Shown piece by piece: positions 7,796 through 17,144 of a stretch of DNA of 64,000 nucleotides; position 1 is the first letter of the stretch; every line of letters starts with the position of its first letter. The notes under the pieces are model-generated. The model saw only the letters and a program-made list of their open reading frames with translations. It was not told where the DNA came from and did no database searches. This stretch comes from Candidatus Kouleothrix ribensis (GTDB lineage: Bacteria; Chloroflexota; Chloroflexia; Chloroflexales; Roseiflexaceae): positions 186,001-250,000 of the forward strand of contig JADKGW010000001.1 in the NCBI GenBank assembly GCA_016722075.1, given 5' to 3'. The position numbers and the translations under genes are program-made.

Positions 7796-8238
7796 ATGAA
7801 GATCCCGCATATTCAGATGCAGCCGCCCGTATAGCGTGCATGCCCGCAATCATAGTACAGTCGCATCACCAAATGGATGGGGCGGGCGGATATGCCAATC
7901 GATACGGGTGGCCGCGCCGCGACAACGGGCATACGCCGTCATGCAACGCCGTAGGGGCGGATCGATGTATCCGCCCCCGCCGCACCGCGCCGCCGCCCCC
8001 GCCGCACCGCGCCGCGCCGCGACAATGGGCACACGCCGTCATGCAACGCCGTAGGGGCGGATCGATGTATCCGCCCCGCCCCCCCCCCCCCCCCCCCCGC
8101 CCCCCCCCCCCCCCCCCCCCGCCGCGCGCCCCCGCCGCGCCCCCGCCGCACCGCGCCGCGCCCCCGTGCCGCGCCGCGCCGCCGCGCCGCGCCCGTATCG
8201 GCGGCAACGATGATGGTGCCGGCGACGGATGGTGAGGA
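7796..8238. repeat. REP copies, GC-only low-complexity DNA and two C homopolymers
   Basis: No gene is supported in these 443 bases. Perfect 24-bp REP hairpins with the same arms as in the RAYT gene but a different loop (CGATGT) lie at 7954-7977 and 8054-8077. They sit within a duplicated stretch of about 55 bp, 100 bp apart. A third, half-degraded copy is at about 7881-7905. Between and after them are runs of CCGCCGC-type sequence, including 20 C (8079-8098) and 21 C (8100-8120) separated by one G. Long ORFs drawn across this on the minus strand are compositional artefacts. Confidence 0.85.
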
Positions 8239-8511
8239 TCACAGGTCGATCCGTTCGTAGAGGCTAAAACCACGGCTGCTGCGAGTGAGTTGATAGGGCA
8301 AGACGATATGGCGTACAGTGCCAAGCTTATCCAGAGCCTCGACCGTATGCATGTTGGGCTTGTCGCTATACCGTGCCAGCAGCCGGCTCGCAAGGAATAC
8401 CGCAAGTGCCTCGTGCAGTTTGAGGCGAAGCGTGCTGATATAAGCTGTGCGCTCAATATAGAGTAACCCGGCGTCATCGACACGGACAGGTATTTCATTT
8501 GCAACACAGGT
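8239..8511 (-). pseudogene. Remnant of a WYL-type/HTH regulator
   Basis: Read on the minus strand in the frame ending at the TGA at 8239-8241, this codes about 90 residues: NEIPVRVDDAGLLYIERTAY, then ISTLRLKLHEALAVFLASRL, LARYSDKPNMHTVEALDKLG, and an end of VRHIVLPYQLTRSSRGFSLY. The Y-I-x-R-x-A-Y...LTLHEAL-type segment followed by a Leu/Ala-rich helix resembles the region after the HTH in Chloroflexota WYL-domain regulators, a family often found beside CRISPR loci. An in-frame stop (8512-8514) precedes it and no HTH or WYL core is present, so it is a decayed fragment. The family assignment is from memory of motif style and is moderate only. Confidence 0.5.
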
Positions 8512-8758
8512 TCAAGCGTTTGCGCATAGTGGTCAGGCCACCACATGGTGTAGTCCCGTTGGGCCGGCGCGCATGCTCTAATAGTGATTACATGGTTAAC
8601 GTAGCAGCCAGTAGTTTTAGTAGATTGCTCTGCTGATTGGTTGCGAGGTGGGGTAGCAATCGTGTGTGGGTTGTGTAGCGAGAGGTTCCCGCCGCGTAGC
8701 TGATCCTTTTCGCGCACGGCCGCGCCCAGGCGTATCATGCATACGAAAGGAGGCTGCG

Positions 8759-9259
8759 ATGTCGGCGATTGAACCATCATCCCCGCCCCGGCCTGCGCGC
8801 CGAGGAACCGATCGTGGCCTGGTGGCGCTGATCGCCGGCGCGCTGGTGCTGATCGCGATCGGGCTGGTGAGCATGGCCCTGTTCGCGCGCGCCACCCCCG
8901 CGCTTGCGCCGGCCGACACGCCCGAGGGCACGGCCCAGCGTTTCTACGCGGCGGCCTACCAGGGCGATTACGCAGCCTCCCACCGGCTGCTCAGCGCCGG
9001 CCTGCAGCGCGAGCTGTCGGAATTCGAGCTGCAACAGCGCATGAGTGCCGAGCTCAAGCAGACCCAGATCCGGGTTGGCGTAGCGGCGATCCATGGCGAT
9101 AGCGCGACTGTGCTGGTGACCATGACGCACTATTCGCAAGATGGCCTGTTTGGCGCAGAGGAATGGACCAGTACGCACGAGCTGGGCCTGCAGCGCGAGG
9201 GCGGCGCCTGGACGATCGCCGGCGGGCCGTTCTGGGTCAAGGAGGTGAGCGCGCCATGA
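8759..9259 (+). CDS. Membrane-anchored protein with extracellular NTF2-like domain
   Basis: A 166-residue protein. It has a basic N-terminus (PPRPARRGTDRG), one strong membrane segment (about residues 19-43) and then an external domain of about 110 residues that starts PEGTAQRFYAAAYQGDYAAS. That pattern (TAQRFY..., helix, then beta strands ending in WTIAGGPFWV) is typical of lumazine-binding/NTF2-like DUF4878 domains; no enzymatic residues are evident. The start at 8759 is chosen for AAAGGAGG at 8747-8754. Its stop overlaps the start of the next gene (ATGA, 4 bases), so the two are translationally coupled and probably act together in the membrane. Confidence 0.75.
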   Translation: MSAIEPSSPPRPARRGTDRGLVALIAGALVLIAIGLVSMALFARATPALAPADTPEGTAQRFYAAAYQGDYAASHRLLSAGLQRELSEFELQQRMSAELKQTQIRVGVAAIHGDSATVLVTMTHYSQDGLFGAEEWTSTHELGLQREGGAWTIAGGPFWVKEVSAP

Positions 9260-11055
9260 CAACCGCAGTTGTACGGCGGCTCTACCTATATGCGGCCGCA
9301 TTGCTTGGCTTGCAGGTACTTGCCGCCGGTGCGCGTGGCTTGCTCACAAGCGCACTCGAGCCACTGGTTGTGGCGGCGCCGCTCGGCGATGCTGCGGCCA
9401 CGGCGTTCCGCCTGAGCCTGAATATCGCGCTGATCGTGGTTGGGCTGCCGCTCTGGGCGCTGCACTGGTGGCTGGCGCAGCGCGCCGCGCGCGACCCCGA
9501 CGAGCAGCGCGCGCGGCTGCGCCGGCTGTACGCCTACCTGGTGCTGGCAATTGCCATGCTCGGCGGCCTGATCGCGCTGGCCAGCTTGCTGGGCACGCTG
9601 CTCGCGGGCGTGGCTGCCGCTGGCGCAGATGCGCAGGTGGCGGCCGCGATCGGCGCACTGATCGTTCATGGCGCGGTTGGCGCGTACCATTGGCGCGTCT
9701 TCAGCGCCGACCGCGCGCTGGTCGAGCAGGCGGGCGGCACGGCTACGCTGCGGCGCTGGTACATGGTGGTAGCGCTGGCTGCCAGCCTGGCCGTGGCGAG
9801 TATTGCGGCGATCAACCTGCTGCGCGACCTGGTGCTGCGCGCGGCGAGCATCACGCTGGGCGACACGCCTGGCCTGGCGCTGGCGCTCGGGCCGATGATC
9901 GCCGGGCTGGTGTTCTGGCTGCCGCACCAGCTGTGGTGGCGCCGGCTGGTGCGCGTGCCCTCGCCACTGCACGACGACGAGGCGCGCTCGGTGCTGCGCC
10001 AGGTGTACACCGCGCTGGTGATCACGATTACTGTGGTTGCGACGCTGGGCGGGCTAACCAGCCTGCTGTACTACCTGCTGATGGCCGCATTCGGCGGCGC
10101 CGCCTGGCCTGGCCTGCTGGCCGACCAGGCCCAGCCGCTCGCGATCGTGCTGGTGGCGGCGCCGCTCTGGCTGTATCATCGTGCGCAGCTCGGCCACGAG
10201 GCCCGGCTCAGCGCGCTGCCCGCGCGCATGGCCATTGCACGCCGCCTGATTGGCTACCTGACCGCAGCGGTCGGGCTGGTCGCGCTGTTCTTTGGGCTGG
10301 GTGGTCTGCTCGGCACGCTGCTGCGGCTGGCCCTGGCGCCGGCCATGCTCGGCACGGGCTGGCGCGAGCCGCTCAGTATCTACCTGGCGCTCACGACGAT
10401 CGCGCTGCCGGTGTATGGCTCCACCGCCTACGCGCTCGAGCGGCTGGCCGGCACGGCGCTGAATGAGGCGCGCGCGCTGGCCCGGCGCATCTACCTGTAT
10501 GCTGCGCTGCTGTTTGGCATTGGCGCGACGATCACCGCGCTGGTGCAGCTGCTGCGCCTGGCGCTTGGCGTGCTGTTAGGCGCCCAGGCCGATGGCGTTG
10601 CGGCCGAGATCGGGCGCTGGCTAGGCTATACGCTGATCGGCGCGGCGATCGTGGCCTACCACGCGCTGCTGGTGCGGCGCGCCGGCACAGCGCGGGCCGG
10701 CCTGGGCGCCGGCCTGTCGATCGCGGTGATCGCAGCTGAGCCGCTGCGGCAGGCACTGCTCGCGGCGATTGCGCGCGAGGCCCCCGGCGCAACGATTCGC
10801 TTGCTTGATACGGCTGGCGACCCGGCGGCCGATCGATTGCAGGGCGCCGATCTTGTGATCGCGCCGCTGGCCGAGGCGCTCAGCGCGCCGGGTGCGCAGG
10901 CGATCCATGCATTCGCGGGCCGGCGCCTGCTGCTGGCCACGGCTACCCCCGGCTACGAGCTGATCGGCGCGCGCCACGGCGATGAAGCGCTGACGCGCGA
11001 GCTGGCCCGCACCCTGCGCGCGACCCTCGGCGATGCCCCGGCCGATGTGCGCTAA
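9256..11055 (+). CDS. DUF5671-repeat polytopic membrane protein
   Basis: A 599-residue integral membrane protein made of four repeats of about 130 residues. Each begins with a V/ARRLYLY- or LRRLYAYL-type helix start followed by three to four hydrophobic helices, the pattern of DUF5671 modules. Short charged loops (for example LHWWLAQRAARDPDEQRAR) connect the repeats. The last 100 residues are soluble and look like a degenerate Rossmann-type segment (LSIAVIAAEPLRQALLAAIA). Function is unknown in this family. It overlaps the preceding membrane-anchored protein by four bases and has no following gene on the strand. Confidence 0.78.
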   Translation: MTTAVVRRLYLYAAALLGLQVLAAGARGLLTSALEPLVVAAPLGDAAATAFRLSLNIALIVVGLPLWALHWWLAQRAARDPDEQRARLRRLYAYLVLAIAMLGGLIALASLLGTLLAGVAAAGADAQVAAAIGALIVHGAVGAYHWRVFSADRALVEQAGGTATLRRWYMVVALAASLAVASIAAINLLRDLVLRAASITLGDTPGLALALGPMIAGLVFWLPHQLWWRRLVRVPSPLHDDEARSVLRQVYTALVITITVVATLGGLTSLLYYLLMAAFGGAAWPGLLADQAQPLAIVLVAAPLWLYHRAQLGHEARLSALPARMAIARRLIGYLTAAVGLVALFFGLGGLLGTLLRLALAPAMLGTGWREPLSIYLALTTIALPVYGSTAYALERLAGTALNEARALARRIYLYAALLFGIGATITALVQLLRLALGVLLGAQADGVAAEIGRWLGYTLIGAAIVAYHALLVRRAGTARAGLGAGLSIAVIAAEPLRQALLAAIAREAPGATIRLLDTAGDPAADRLQGADLVIAPLAEALSAPGAQAIHAFAGRRLLLATATPGYELIGARHGDEALTRELARTLRATLGDAPADVR

Positions 11056-11081
11056 AGGATGCCCCAGCGCCGTGGCTGCGC

Positions 11082-12155
11082 TCAGCCAAGCTGCACGGGC
11101 GCGCCGACAAACGCGCCGTAGCCCGCCGCCGCAGTTGTAAGCGCGCCGTGCTGCGCGGCGCTGAACGACCTAAATGGGCTGAATGCCATCGCGACGGCGC
11201 CGCGCTTGAATGTGCGCCGCCAGGTGCCCTGCACGCGCCCGTCGATCACCACGATCGGGTTAAATATCCCGTTGCTGCCGGGGTTGACCAGGTTGGTGAA
11301 CTGCGGATCAAGCGCTGCGCTGCGGTCGCGGTACCCCAACAGAAACTCGTCGAACGGCGGCAGCAAGAAGGCCTGCCCGGCGTCTGGCAGCGCCGCCGGC
11401 TCGTGGGCGAAGTAGTATGCTTGCCCGCCAACCAGCGTGTGCGCGAGCAGTGCGCCGGCGGCCCCCAGGCCGGCGCGCGCGTCGGCGGTGCTCAGCCCGG
11501 CCCACCACATGAAATCCTGGAGTGTCGCTGGCCCATGGCTCGTGAAGTAGCGTAAGGCCAGCGTCGCCAGCGCCTCGTCGCGCGGCAACCGCGCCGCCCT
11601 CGGCACCCACTCGTCGAGCAGCGTGAAGGTGGGCTGCTTGCCCGCGCGCGGGCCAAAGCAGATCAGCTGCTGGTGCGCGAGCTGGCCAAGAATATGGATA
11701 CCACGCTGGTTGCCTGCCACGATACCGGCCTGCTCGAGCGCGGCATACAGCTCGGCGCGCGTCAGCTGCCGGCCGCCTGCAAGTGCGCGCGCCACTACCT
11801 CGGCGCTGGCGGCGATGATCTGCGCGTCGAGGCCCAGCTGGCGCAGGCGGCCCTGGCGGCCCTGCACCACCCGCGGCGTCAGCAGCTCGAGCATCCAGCG
11901 CACGTCGGCCGGCGCCACGAAGTGCAGCGTGCCGCGCATGGGCCATGTGCGCACGATCGTGCGATCGGCGATGGCCTGCTCGACTGTGGCCTCGCTTGCG
12001 CCTGGCGTGCGCAGGCCCACCGCCCACAGCGCGCCGAGATAATCTTGGGCCTGCACTGCGCCAAGCCAGGCCACCACGTCGCCGGGGGTTGCGAGCGTGG
12101 GCCGGGCGATCTGCTGATTGACCAGCCGACAGCGAGCAATATCCTCAGTGATCAT
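11082..12155 (-). CDS. Winged-helix DNA-binding domain protein (HTH_42 family)
   Basis: A 357-residue protein of the PF06224 winged-helix family related to YcaQ/AlkX DNA-glycosylase-like proteins. Characteristic segments are LVNQQIARP at the N-terminus, WLGAVQAQDYLGALWAVGLR, RTWPMRGTLHFVAPADVRWM, and near the end LLPPFDEFLLGYRDR and NPIVVIDGRVQGTWRR. YcaQ-type members unhook DNA interstrand crosslinks, but this shorter branch has no established role, so a DNA-repair function is inference. It converges with the DUF5671 gene (26-base gap) and diverges from the sensor gene at 12536. Confidence 0.82.
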   Translation of the reverse strand: MITEDIARCRLVNQQIARPTLATPGDVVAWLGAVQAQDYLGALWAVGLRTPGASEATVEQAIADRTIVRTWPMRGTLHFVAPADVRWMLELLTPRVVQGRQGRLRQLGLDAQIIAASAEVVARALAGGRQLTRAELYAALEQAGIVAGNQRGIHILGQLAHQQLICFGPRAGKQPTFTLLDEWVPRAARLPRDEALATLALRYFTSHGPATLQDFMWWAGLSTADARAGLGAAGALLAHTLVGGQAYYFAHEPAALPDAGQAFLLPPFDEFLLGYRDRSAALDPQFTNLVNPGSNGIFNPIVVIDGRVQGTWRRTFKRGAVAMAFSPFRSFSAAQHGALTTAAAGYGAFVGAPVQLG

Positions 12156-12535
12156 GCTGCTCCTGATCTCGCGTGCTTCCAGGCTCGCGTGATTGCGTAT
12201 GCGTGGTGTTGTATTCCATCGTCACGTAACACCAGAGTACGTTTTTTGGGGGGCTGGTCGTAGCCACTCCACAGCACTATGGCAGATCGTAAAGCCACCA
12301 GATTTCGCTACTGATCCGTTATCAGGGTGTATCGTCGGTGGTGCGGTTGTGCGCATATACTTGGGAGTGGTCTGTTCGATCAGCGGCGCAACGCCGTTTG
12401 ATACTGTTGTTTTGCTCGGCTCGAAGCGTAACCCGATGCAATCCAACCATCCCTGTCGATCGTGGCGTCGAGTATATCACACTGCTCGGTCGCTATTGTA
12501 TGGTGGGCTATGTTTTGGTATGAAAGGCCGTAGGT
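12156..12535. other. Gene-free 380-bp divergent intergenic region
   Basis: It lies between the divergent winged-helix and PAS/STAS sensor genes and is less GC-rich than its surroundings. I recognise no gene, RNA or repeat. Short ORFs on both strands show no family resemblance. It must hold the promoters of both neighbours, but I could not place a convincing -35/-10 pair. Confidence 0.4.
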
Positions 12536-14467
12536 ATGGTCGCGTTCTTTAATCCGGGCATCTCCCTCATGAATCGCCTGAAATATGTGCGTAAATTTGC
12601 CCTGATTAGCATCATGTTTGCCCTGCCGCTCGGCTTTGTGACGGCACTGCTGATGCTGCAGCTTAATGCCGATATCGCCACTGCCCAGAAAGAACAGAGC
12701 GGGGCCGCGTATTTGCGCCCGCTGCACGGCCTGCTGAGTCATACCCTGGCCACCAGAATGCTATCGAATGAATATTTGAATGGCGAAGAAGATGTCGCAG
12801 AGCAGCTCCTGCGCAGCCAGTTGCAGGTCGATCGCGATTTCGAGGCGCTCCATGCGATCGATCAGCGGCTCGGCGGCGAGCTTGGTACCACCGAGCGCCT
12901 CAACGCGCTTGCGACCAGCTGGCGCAGCCTGAAAACACGGGCGTTCAATCTACACTCGTATCAAAGCGACGATCAGCACACCCAGCTGATCGCCGATATT
13001 CGCGGGCTGATGGCCTTAGTAGGCGACAGCGCGGATCTCGTTCTCGACCCGACCATCGAGAGCCACTACACCTCGGACATGGTGCTACAGCAGCTGCCTG
13101 AGGGCCAGGATCTGATCGCCAAAACCCAACTGCTCGGCGATCTGGCGATCGAGAACAAAGGCCTTACCGTCGGCGATAGAATGCAGCTGAGCATACTCAA
13201 TGGCCTAGTCGAAGCGCATATACGCACAACTAGCCGCGGGCTAGGTGTGGCATATCACGATAACCCCGCCGTCCAGGCATCGCTCGAGGCGCCGCTGCGC
13301 GAGTACAGCGCTGCGACCGACGCATTGTTGCTAATGCTGAGAAAAGATATTATCTTCGCAGCGTCGATCAGCGTGCCATCGCACGTGTATATGGCGGCGG
13401 CCGACCAGGCCATTGCGGCGAATCTCGCGCTCTGGGATCGCTCGAGCGAAGTGCTCGACGAGCTGTTGAACGCGCGGATCGCTAGATTAACCCGGCAAAA
13501 GTACCTGGTCGTGGCGGTGGCGGCAGCTGGCTTGCTGCTGGTTGCATACCTATGGGTGGCCTTCTACCTGGCGGTCGTGCGCACTGTTTCCAGGCTAGAT
13601 GATGCGGCCCAACGCATGATTAGCGGCGCGCTGGTCGATACGGTGCAGCTCGACAATCGCGACGAGCTCGGGCAGATCGCGCGCTCGTTCAACGATATCG
13701 CCACAGCGCTGATCGCCGCCGGCACATACCGCCAGGCGGTGCTGGATAATGCAGTCGATGGCATTATGACCATGGATGAGCAAGGCCTGATCCGCTCCTT
13801 CAACCCGGCTGCCGGGCGGATCTTTGGCTATGCCGCGACTGAAGCGATCGGGCAACCGATCGAGCAGTTCATCCCGGCCCCGCACAGCCACGAATATCGG
13901 GTTGTTGGGGTTGGGCGCGAAGTGCGTGGGCGGCGCAAAGACGGCAGCAGCTTCCCGCTCGACCTGGCGGTCGGCCAGATGGATCAGGGCGATCAGCATG
14001 TGTTTATCGGCATCATCCACGATCTCACCGAGCGTAAGCGTACCGAGGTCGAGCGCGCGCAGCTCCAGGAGCAGATCATTCAGGTACAGGCCACCACGCT
14101 GGCCGCGCTCTCCACGCCGCTGATTCCGATCAGCGATCAGGTGGTGGTGATGCCGCTGATCGGGTCGGTCGATTCGCAGCGCGCGCAGCAGGTGCTGGCC
14201 GCGCTCTTGCAGGGTGTCGAGCACAGCCAGGCGCGCGTGGCCATCCTCGACATTACAGGCGTGCCGGTGGTCGATACGCACGTCGCGCAGGCGCTGATCA
14301 GCGTAGCCCACGGCGTGCGGCTGCTGGGCGCGCAGTTCGTGCTCACCGGCATTCGCCCCGAAGTGGCCCAGACGATCGTGGGGATGGGCGCCGATCTGAG
14401 CCGAATCGTCACTCACAGCACTTTGCAGAGCGGCATCGCCTACGCGACCAGCCGGCGGCAGGCGTAG
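12536..14467 (+). CDS. Membrane sensor with HAMP, PAS and STAS domains (RsbR-like)
   Basis: A 643-residue signal protein. A first membrane segment (about 23-43, ISIMFALPLGFVTALLMLQ) and a second (about 323-345) bracket a helical periplasmic domain of about 280 residues. HAMP follows (VSRLDDAAQRM...DELGQIARSFNDI), then PAS (about 395-500, VLDNAVDGIMTMDEQGLIRS, FGYAATEAIGQPIEQFIP). The protein ends in a STAS domain (VVVMPLIGSVDSQRAQQVLA, VAILDITGVPVVDTHVAQAL). There is no kinase domain, so output would be through STAS partner binding, as in RsbR stressosome or anti-anti-sigma systems. The threonine in the RsbR phosphosite DITG is present. A second ATG at 12569 is an alternative start. Confidence 0.85.
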   Translation: MVAFFNPGISLMNRLKYVRKFALISIMFALPLGFVTALLMLQLNADIATAQKEQSGAAYLRPLHGLLSHTLATRMLSNEYLNGEEDVAEQLLRSQLQVDRDFEALHAIDQRLGGELGTTERLNALATSWRSLKTRAFNLHSYQSDDQHTQLIADIRGLMALVGDSADLVLDPTIESHYTSDMVLQQLPEGQDLIAKTQLLGDLAIENKGLTVGDRMQLSILNGLVEAHIRTTSRGLGVAYHDNPAVQASLEAPLREYSAATDALLLMLRKDIIFAASISVPSHVYMAAADQAIAANLALWDRSSEVLDELLNARIARLTRQKYLVVAVAAAGLLLVAYLWVAFYLAVVRTVSRLDDAAQRMISGALVDTVQLDNRDELGQIARSFNDIATALIAAGTYRQAVLDNAVDGIMTMDEQGLIRSFNPAAGRIFGYAATEAIGQPIEQFIPAPHSHEYRVVGVGREVRGRRKDGSSFPLDLAVGQMDQGDQHVFIGIIHDLTERKRTEVERAQLQEQIIQVQATTLAALSTPLIPISDQVVVMPLIGSVDSQRAQQVLAALLQGVEHSQARVAILDITGVPVVDTHVAQALISVAHGVRLLGAQFVLTGIRPEVAQTIVGMGADLSRIVTHSTLQSGIAYATSRRQA

Positions 14468-14483
14468 GGCTGGGCGCGCTGGC

Positions 14484-14876
14484 TCAGGTGTGTGCTTGCA
14501 GTGTGTCGCCCGGCAGCAGCGTGCGCACGAGCGCCCTAAGCTCACGTAGTGCGAACGGCTTGATCAGGCAGCGATCGACGCCTGGCCACTGCGTCGCGCT
14601 TTCGACCTCGATATCGGCGGTGATGATCACGACTCGGGTGTCTGGCGAGCGGGCCTTCACAGCCAGCGCAAGCGCGTCGCCGCTGGTATCGGGCAGGTGA
14701 TAATCGGCGATCACCAGCGGCACCGGGCGCGCCGCAAGCACCTGGAGCGCGCTGTCGGCATCTGCGACTGCAACGACCTCGTGGGGCGTCATGTCGCGCA
14801 GCAGGTGAGTCAGGAGCTGCCGGATACTCGGGGTATCGTCGACGACCAGCAGCGCTGGTGGCTGAGCTGAGCGCAT
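14484..14876 (-). CDS. Single-domain response regulator
   Basis: A 130-residue CheY-like receiver without output domain. The acidic pocket (VVDDTP), phospho-acceptor Asp (VIADYHLPD), Thr/Ser (VVIITAD) and Lys (CLIKPFALREL) are all present. I start at the ATG at 14876, preceded by AGGGAGAA; the long upstream extension to 15143 crosses the divergent promoter. It converges with the PAS/STAS sensor (16-base gap), which may be its functional partner, and diverges from the M23 peptidase. Confidence 0.85.
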   Translation of the reverse strand: MRSAQPPALLVVDDTPSIRQLLTHLLRDMTPHEVVAVADADSALQVLAARPVPLVIADYHLPDTSGDALALAVKARSPDTRVVIITADIEVESATQWPGVDRCLIKPFALRELRALVRTLLPGDTLQAHT

Positions 14877-15032
14877 AAGCTTCTCCCTGCGGCCGGCGCC
14901 GCTGCGTGTGCGCAACCCTTGGCCGAACGATCCATCGTGGGGCGGATGCTTGGCCAGGCCATAGTATAGCAGAGCCATTCGAGCCAGTGTCGTAGCCGCT
15001 ATCGCGCCCTGCACCCCGCATTCCTGCCCACC

Positions 15033-15061
15033 TTGCAGATTCATACGCCTTCCGCTATACT
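15033..15061 (+). promoter_or_regulatory. Sigma-70-type promoter of the M23 peptidase
   Basis: TTGCAG at 15033-15038 and TATACT at 15056-15061 with a 17-base spacer. Transcription would begin near 15068. This argues that the TTG at 15033 is not the start codon and that translation begins at the GTG at 15123. Confidence 0.7.
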
Positions 15062-15122
15062 GCCCGCGCCGCCAGGCTTGCAGCCGGGCGCACCCATCCG
15101 CTCGCCGTTCAGTTCGACGACC

Positions 15123-16967
15123 GTGAACTACTCGCCCAACCAACGATATCGTGCCAGGCGCCAGGAGCAGGCCGCGCGGCGCCAGCGGCTGTTGATCATC
15201 GCCGGCGTTGCGGTGCTGCTGGCAATCGCCGGCCTTGCGCTGGCCTGGCGCCGCGCCACGCCCGCGCCCGAGGCCGCCGCAGCCACCGAAGCGGCCACCG
15301 CGCCGTCGGCGCCAACCCAGGCGCCTGCTGGCCGCACTCCCGCCGAGGCCTCGGCGCCAGCAGCGGGCACGCCAGCGCCCTCGGCGCCGGCCACAGCGGC
15401 GCCGGCGGCATTCTTCGACGACCGCCGGCTGATGTACGAGCCAGGCTTCTACGTGCCCCAGCTCCAGGCCCTACTCAACACCCAGGCCGGCGCGCTCAAA
15501 CGCCAGCAGCTTCAGGTTGGCGATGCGCGCTATTCGTTCGCCGAAACCCTGATCGGCCCGGCCAGCTACTACAGCATCAACCCTAAGGTGCTGCTGGCGC
15601 TGCTCGAGCTGCGCAGCGGCCTGCTCTCGACACCCAACCCATCGCCCGACCAGCTCGGCTGGGCGCTGGGCTACCAGGGCGAGAACGGCAACCGCCGCGG
15701 CCTGCAGGCACAGATCCGCTGGGCCGTGAAAGAGCTGCTGTACGCCAAGCGCGATTACCCACAGTACGCTGCGCTGACCTTCGCCGACGGCTCGAGCGCC
15801 GCGCCGCCGCCGGGCCTCAGCCTCAGCGAATATGTGATCGCGCGGGTGCTGGCGCCCACCACATCGCCCGATCAGCTGCCGGCGCTGCGCCAGGGCTTTT
15901 TGCAGACGTACACGCGGCTGTTTGGCGACCCGCGCGTGCCGCCGAGCGACTGGCCGGCTCCAGCGGCGCCGTTTCTGGCCTGGCCGCTCGAGCATCCAGC
16001 CGCAGTCACGTCGTTCTTCGATCATAGCGGGCCATTCCTGACGCGCAATGCGCGCTCGGGTATTACGACCTACTGGGGCCGCACCGAAACCGATATCGCC
16101 TTCGCGTATAACGGGCACGATGGCTGGGATTATGCCGCCGCGCCACCCGACCTGGGCCTGGCCGCCGCCGACGGCGAGGTGGTGTTCGCCGGTAATGCCG
16201 ATGATGGCTGCGCCACCCGCGCGGTGATTATCGACCATGGCAACGGCTACCGCACGCTCTACTGGCACCTGGCGCGTGTCGACACCACCATCGGCCAGCA
16301 TGTGGTGCGCGGGCAGCCAATCGGCGTGATTGGCAGCAGCGGCTGCGCCACCGGGCCGCACCTGCACTTCGGCGTGCAATACCTTGGCCGCAATGTCGAC
16401 CCCTACGGCTGGTGCGCGGCCACGCCCGATCCCTGGCAGCAGAACCCGGCCGGTACCGCCAGCACCTGGCTCTGGGCCGATCGGCCCTCGCCGTGCGCCG
16501 CGCCGCCGCCTGGCGCGATCGTTGTCGACACCGGCTCGCCAGGCTTTCTGAAAGCCGGCGATAGCTGGCAGAGCGTGCCGGTGGGCTATGGCGGCGCGGC
16601 GCTGTTCGCGTCGTCGTTGCGCGGCGCCGATGCGTTTGGCCCACTCGATCTGCGCCCGCTCACCCTGCCGTCGGTTGCCGTCTGGCGCCCCGATCTGCCT
16701 GCCGCCGGGCGCTACCGCGTGCTGGCCTACGTGCCCTACGCGCTCAGCGGGCTTGAAGATGCCGTGCGTGTGCGCTACCGCGTGCGCTATCACGGCGGCG
16801 AGGCCGCGATCGTCATCAGCGGCCCACTCTATGCCAACGACTGGGTCGACCTCGGCACGTACGAGTTCGACCCACACGACCAGCCGACCGTCTCGCTCAG
16901 TAACCTGGCCGAAGCCGGCCAGCGCAGCGTCTGGGCCGACGCAGTGATCTGGCTGCCGGCAACCTGA
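15123..16967 (+). CDS. Membrane-anchored M23 metallopeptidase
   Basis: A protein of about 614 residues. A short basic cytoplasmic N-terminus (NQRYRARRQEQAARRQR) leads into a single membrane helix (LLIIAGVAVLLAIAGLALAW). A Pro/Ala/Thr-rich spacer of about 70 residues and an extracellular helical domain of about 200 residues follow. The LytM/M23 endopeptidase domain has the zinc ligands in NGHDGWDYA and HLHFG (GPHLHFGVQY), with the catalytic His in YWHLARVD. A beta-rich C-terminal domain of about 170 residues follows; it resembles golvesin/xly-type substrate-binding domains. The protein probably cleaves peptidoglycan cross-bridges outside the membrane. The GTG at 15123 is preferred because a good promoter overlaps the alternative TTG start. 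Confidence 0.85.
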   Translation: MNYSPNQRYRARRQEQAARRQRLLIIAGVAVLLAIAGLALAWRRATPAPEAAAATEAATAPSAPTQAPAGRTPAEASAPAAGTPAPSAPATAAPAAFFDDRRLMYEPGFYVPQLQALLNTQAGALKRQQLQVGDARYSFAETLIGPASYYSINPKVLLALLELRSGLLSTPNPSPDQLGWALGYQGENGNRRGLQAQIRWAVKELLYAKRDYPQYAALTFADGSSAAPPPGLSLSEYVIARVLAPTTSPDQLPALRQGFLQTYTRLFGDPRVPPSDWPAPAAPFLAWPLEHPAAVTSFFDHSGPFLTRNARSGITTYWGRTETDIAFAYNGHDGWDYAAAPPDLGLAAADGEVVFAGNADDGCATRAVIIDHGNGYRTLYWHLARVDTTIGQHVVRGQPIGVIGSSGCATGPHLHFGVQYLGRNVDPYGWCAATPDPWQQNPAGTASTWLWADRPSPCAAPPPGAIVVDTGSPGFLKAGDSWQSVPVGYGGAALFASSLRGADAFGPLDLRPLTLPSVAVWRPDLPAAGRYRVLAYVPYALSGLEDAVRVRYRVRYHGGEAAIVISGPLYANDWVDLGTYEFDPHDQPTVSLSNLAEAGQRSVWADAVIWLPAT

Positions 16968-16984
16968 AATTGTGGCTCGCCGGC

Positions 16985-17014
16985 TTGCCGCGCGCCCGCT
17001 GCGGCTGGTATAAT
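16985..17014 (+). promoter_or_regulatory. Sigma-70-type promoter of the GAF histidine kinase
   Basis: TTGCCG at 16985-16990, an 18-base spacer and a consensus TATAAT at 17009-17014. Transcription would begin near 17021, leaving a leader of about 124 nt before the ATG at 17145. Confidence 0.65.
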
Positions 17015-17144
17015 GGGCCGGCACGATTCGGTTTTGTATCGCCGAGCGCTGCTGAACGCGCGCCTCGCTGGTGCCAACCTGCCACGCGATCATCGTGCCG
17101 CCTCGCGCGGCTACCTTAGTGAACGATAGGTAACTCACCACTGG

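Noticed and set aside
6110..7834. A 574-codon plus-strand ORF
   Set aside because: It lies antisense to cas6 and the RAYT gene, both with clear motifs. It is an open frame caused by high GC and the 72-bp repeats.
7866..8780. A 304-codon minus-strand ORF with poly-Gly
   Set aside because: It crosses the C homopolymers and REP DNA. The meaningful frame in its middle is a different one (the WYL-like remnant at 8239-8511).
12156..12535. A degraded transposase in the gap before the PAS/STAS sensor
   Set aside because: The slightly lower GC suggested it, but no catalytic motif, ends or target duplication could be found.
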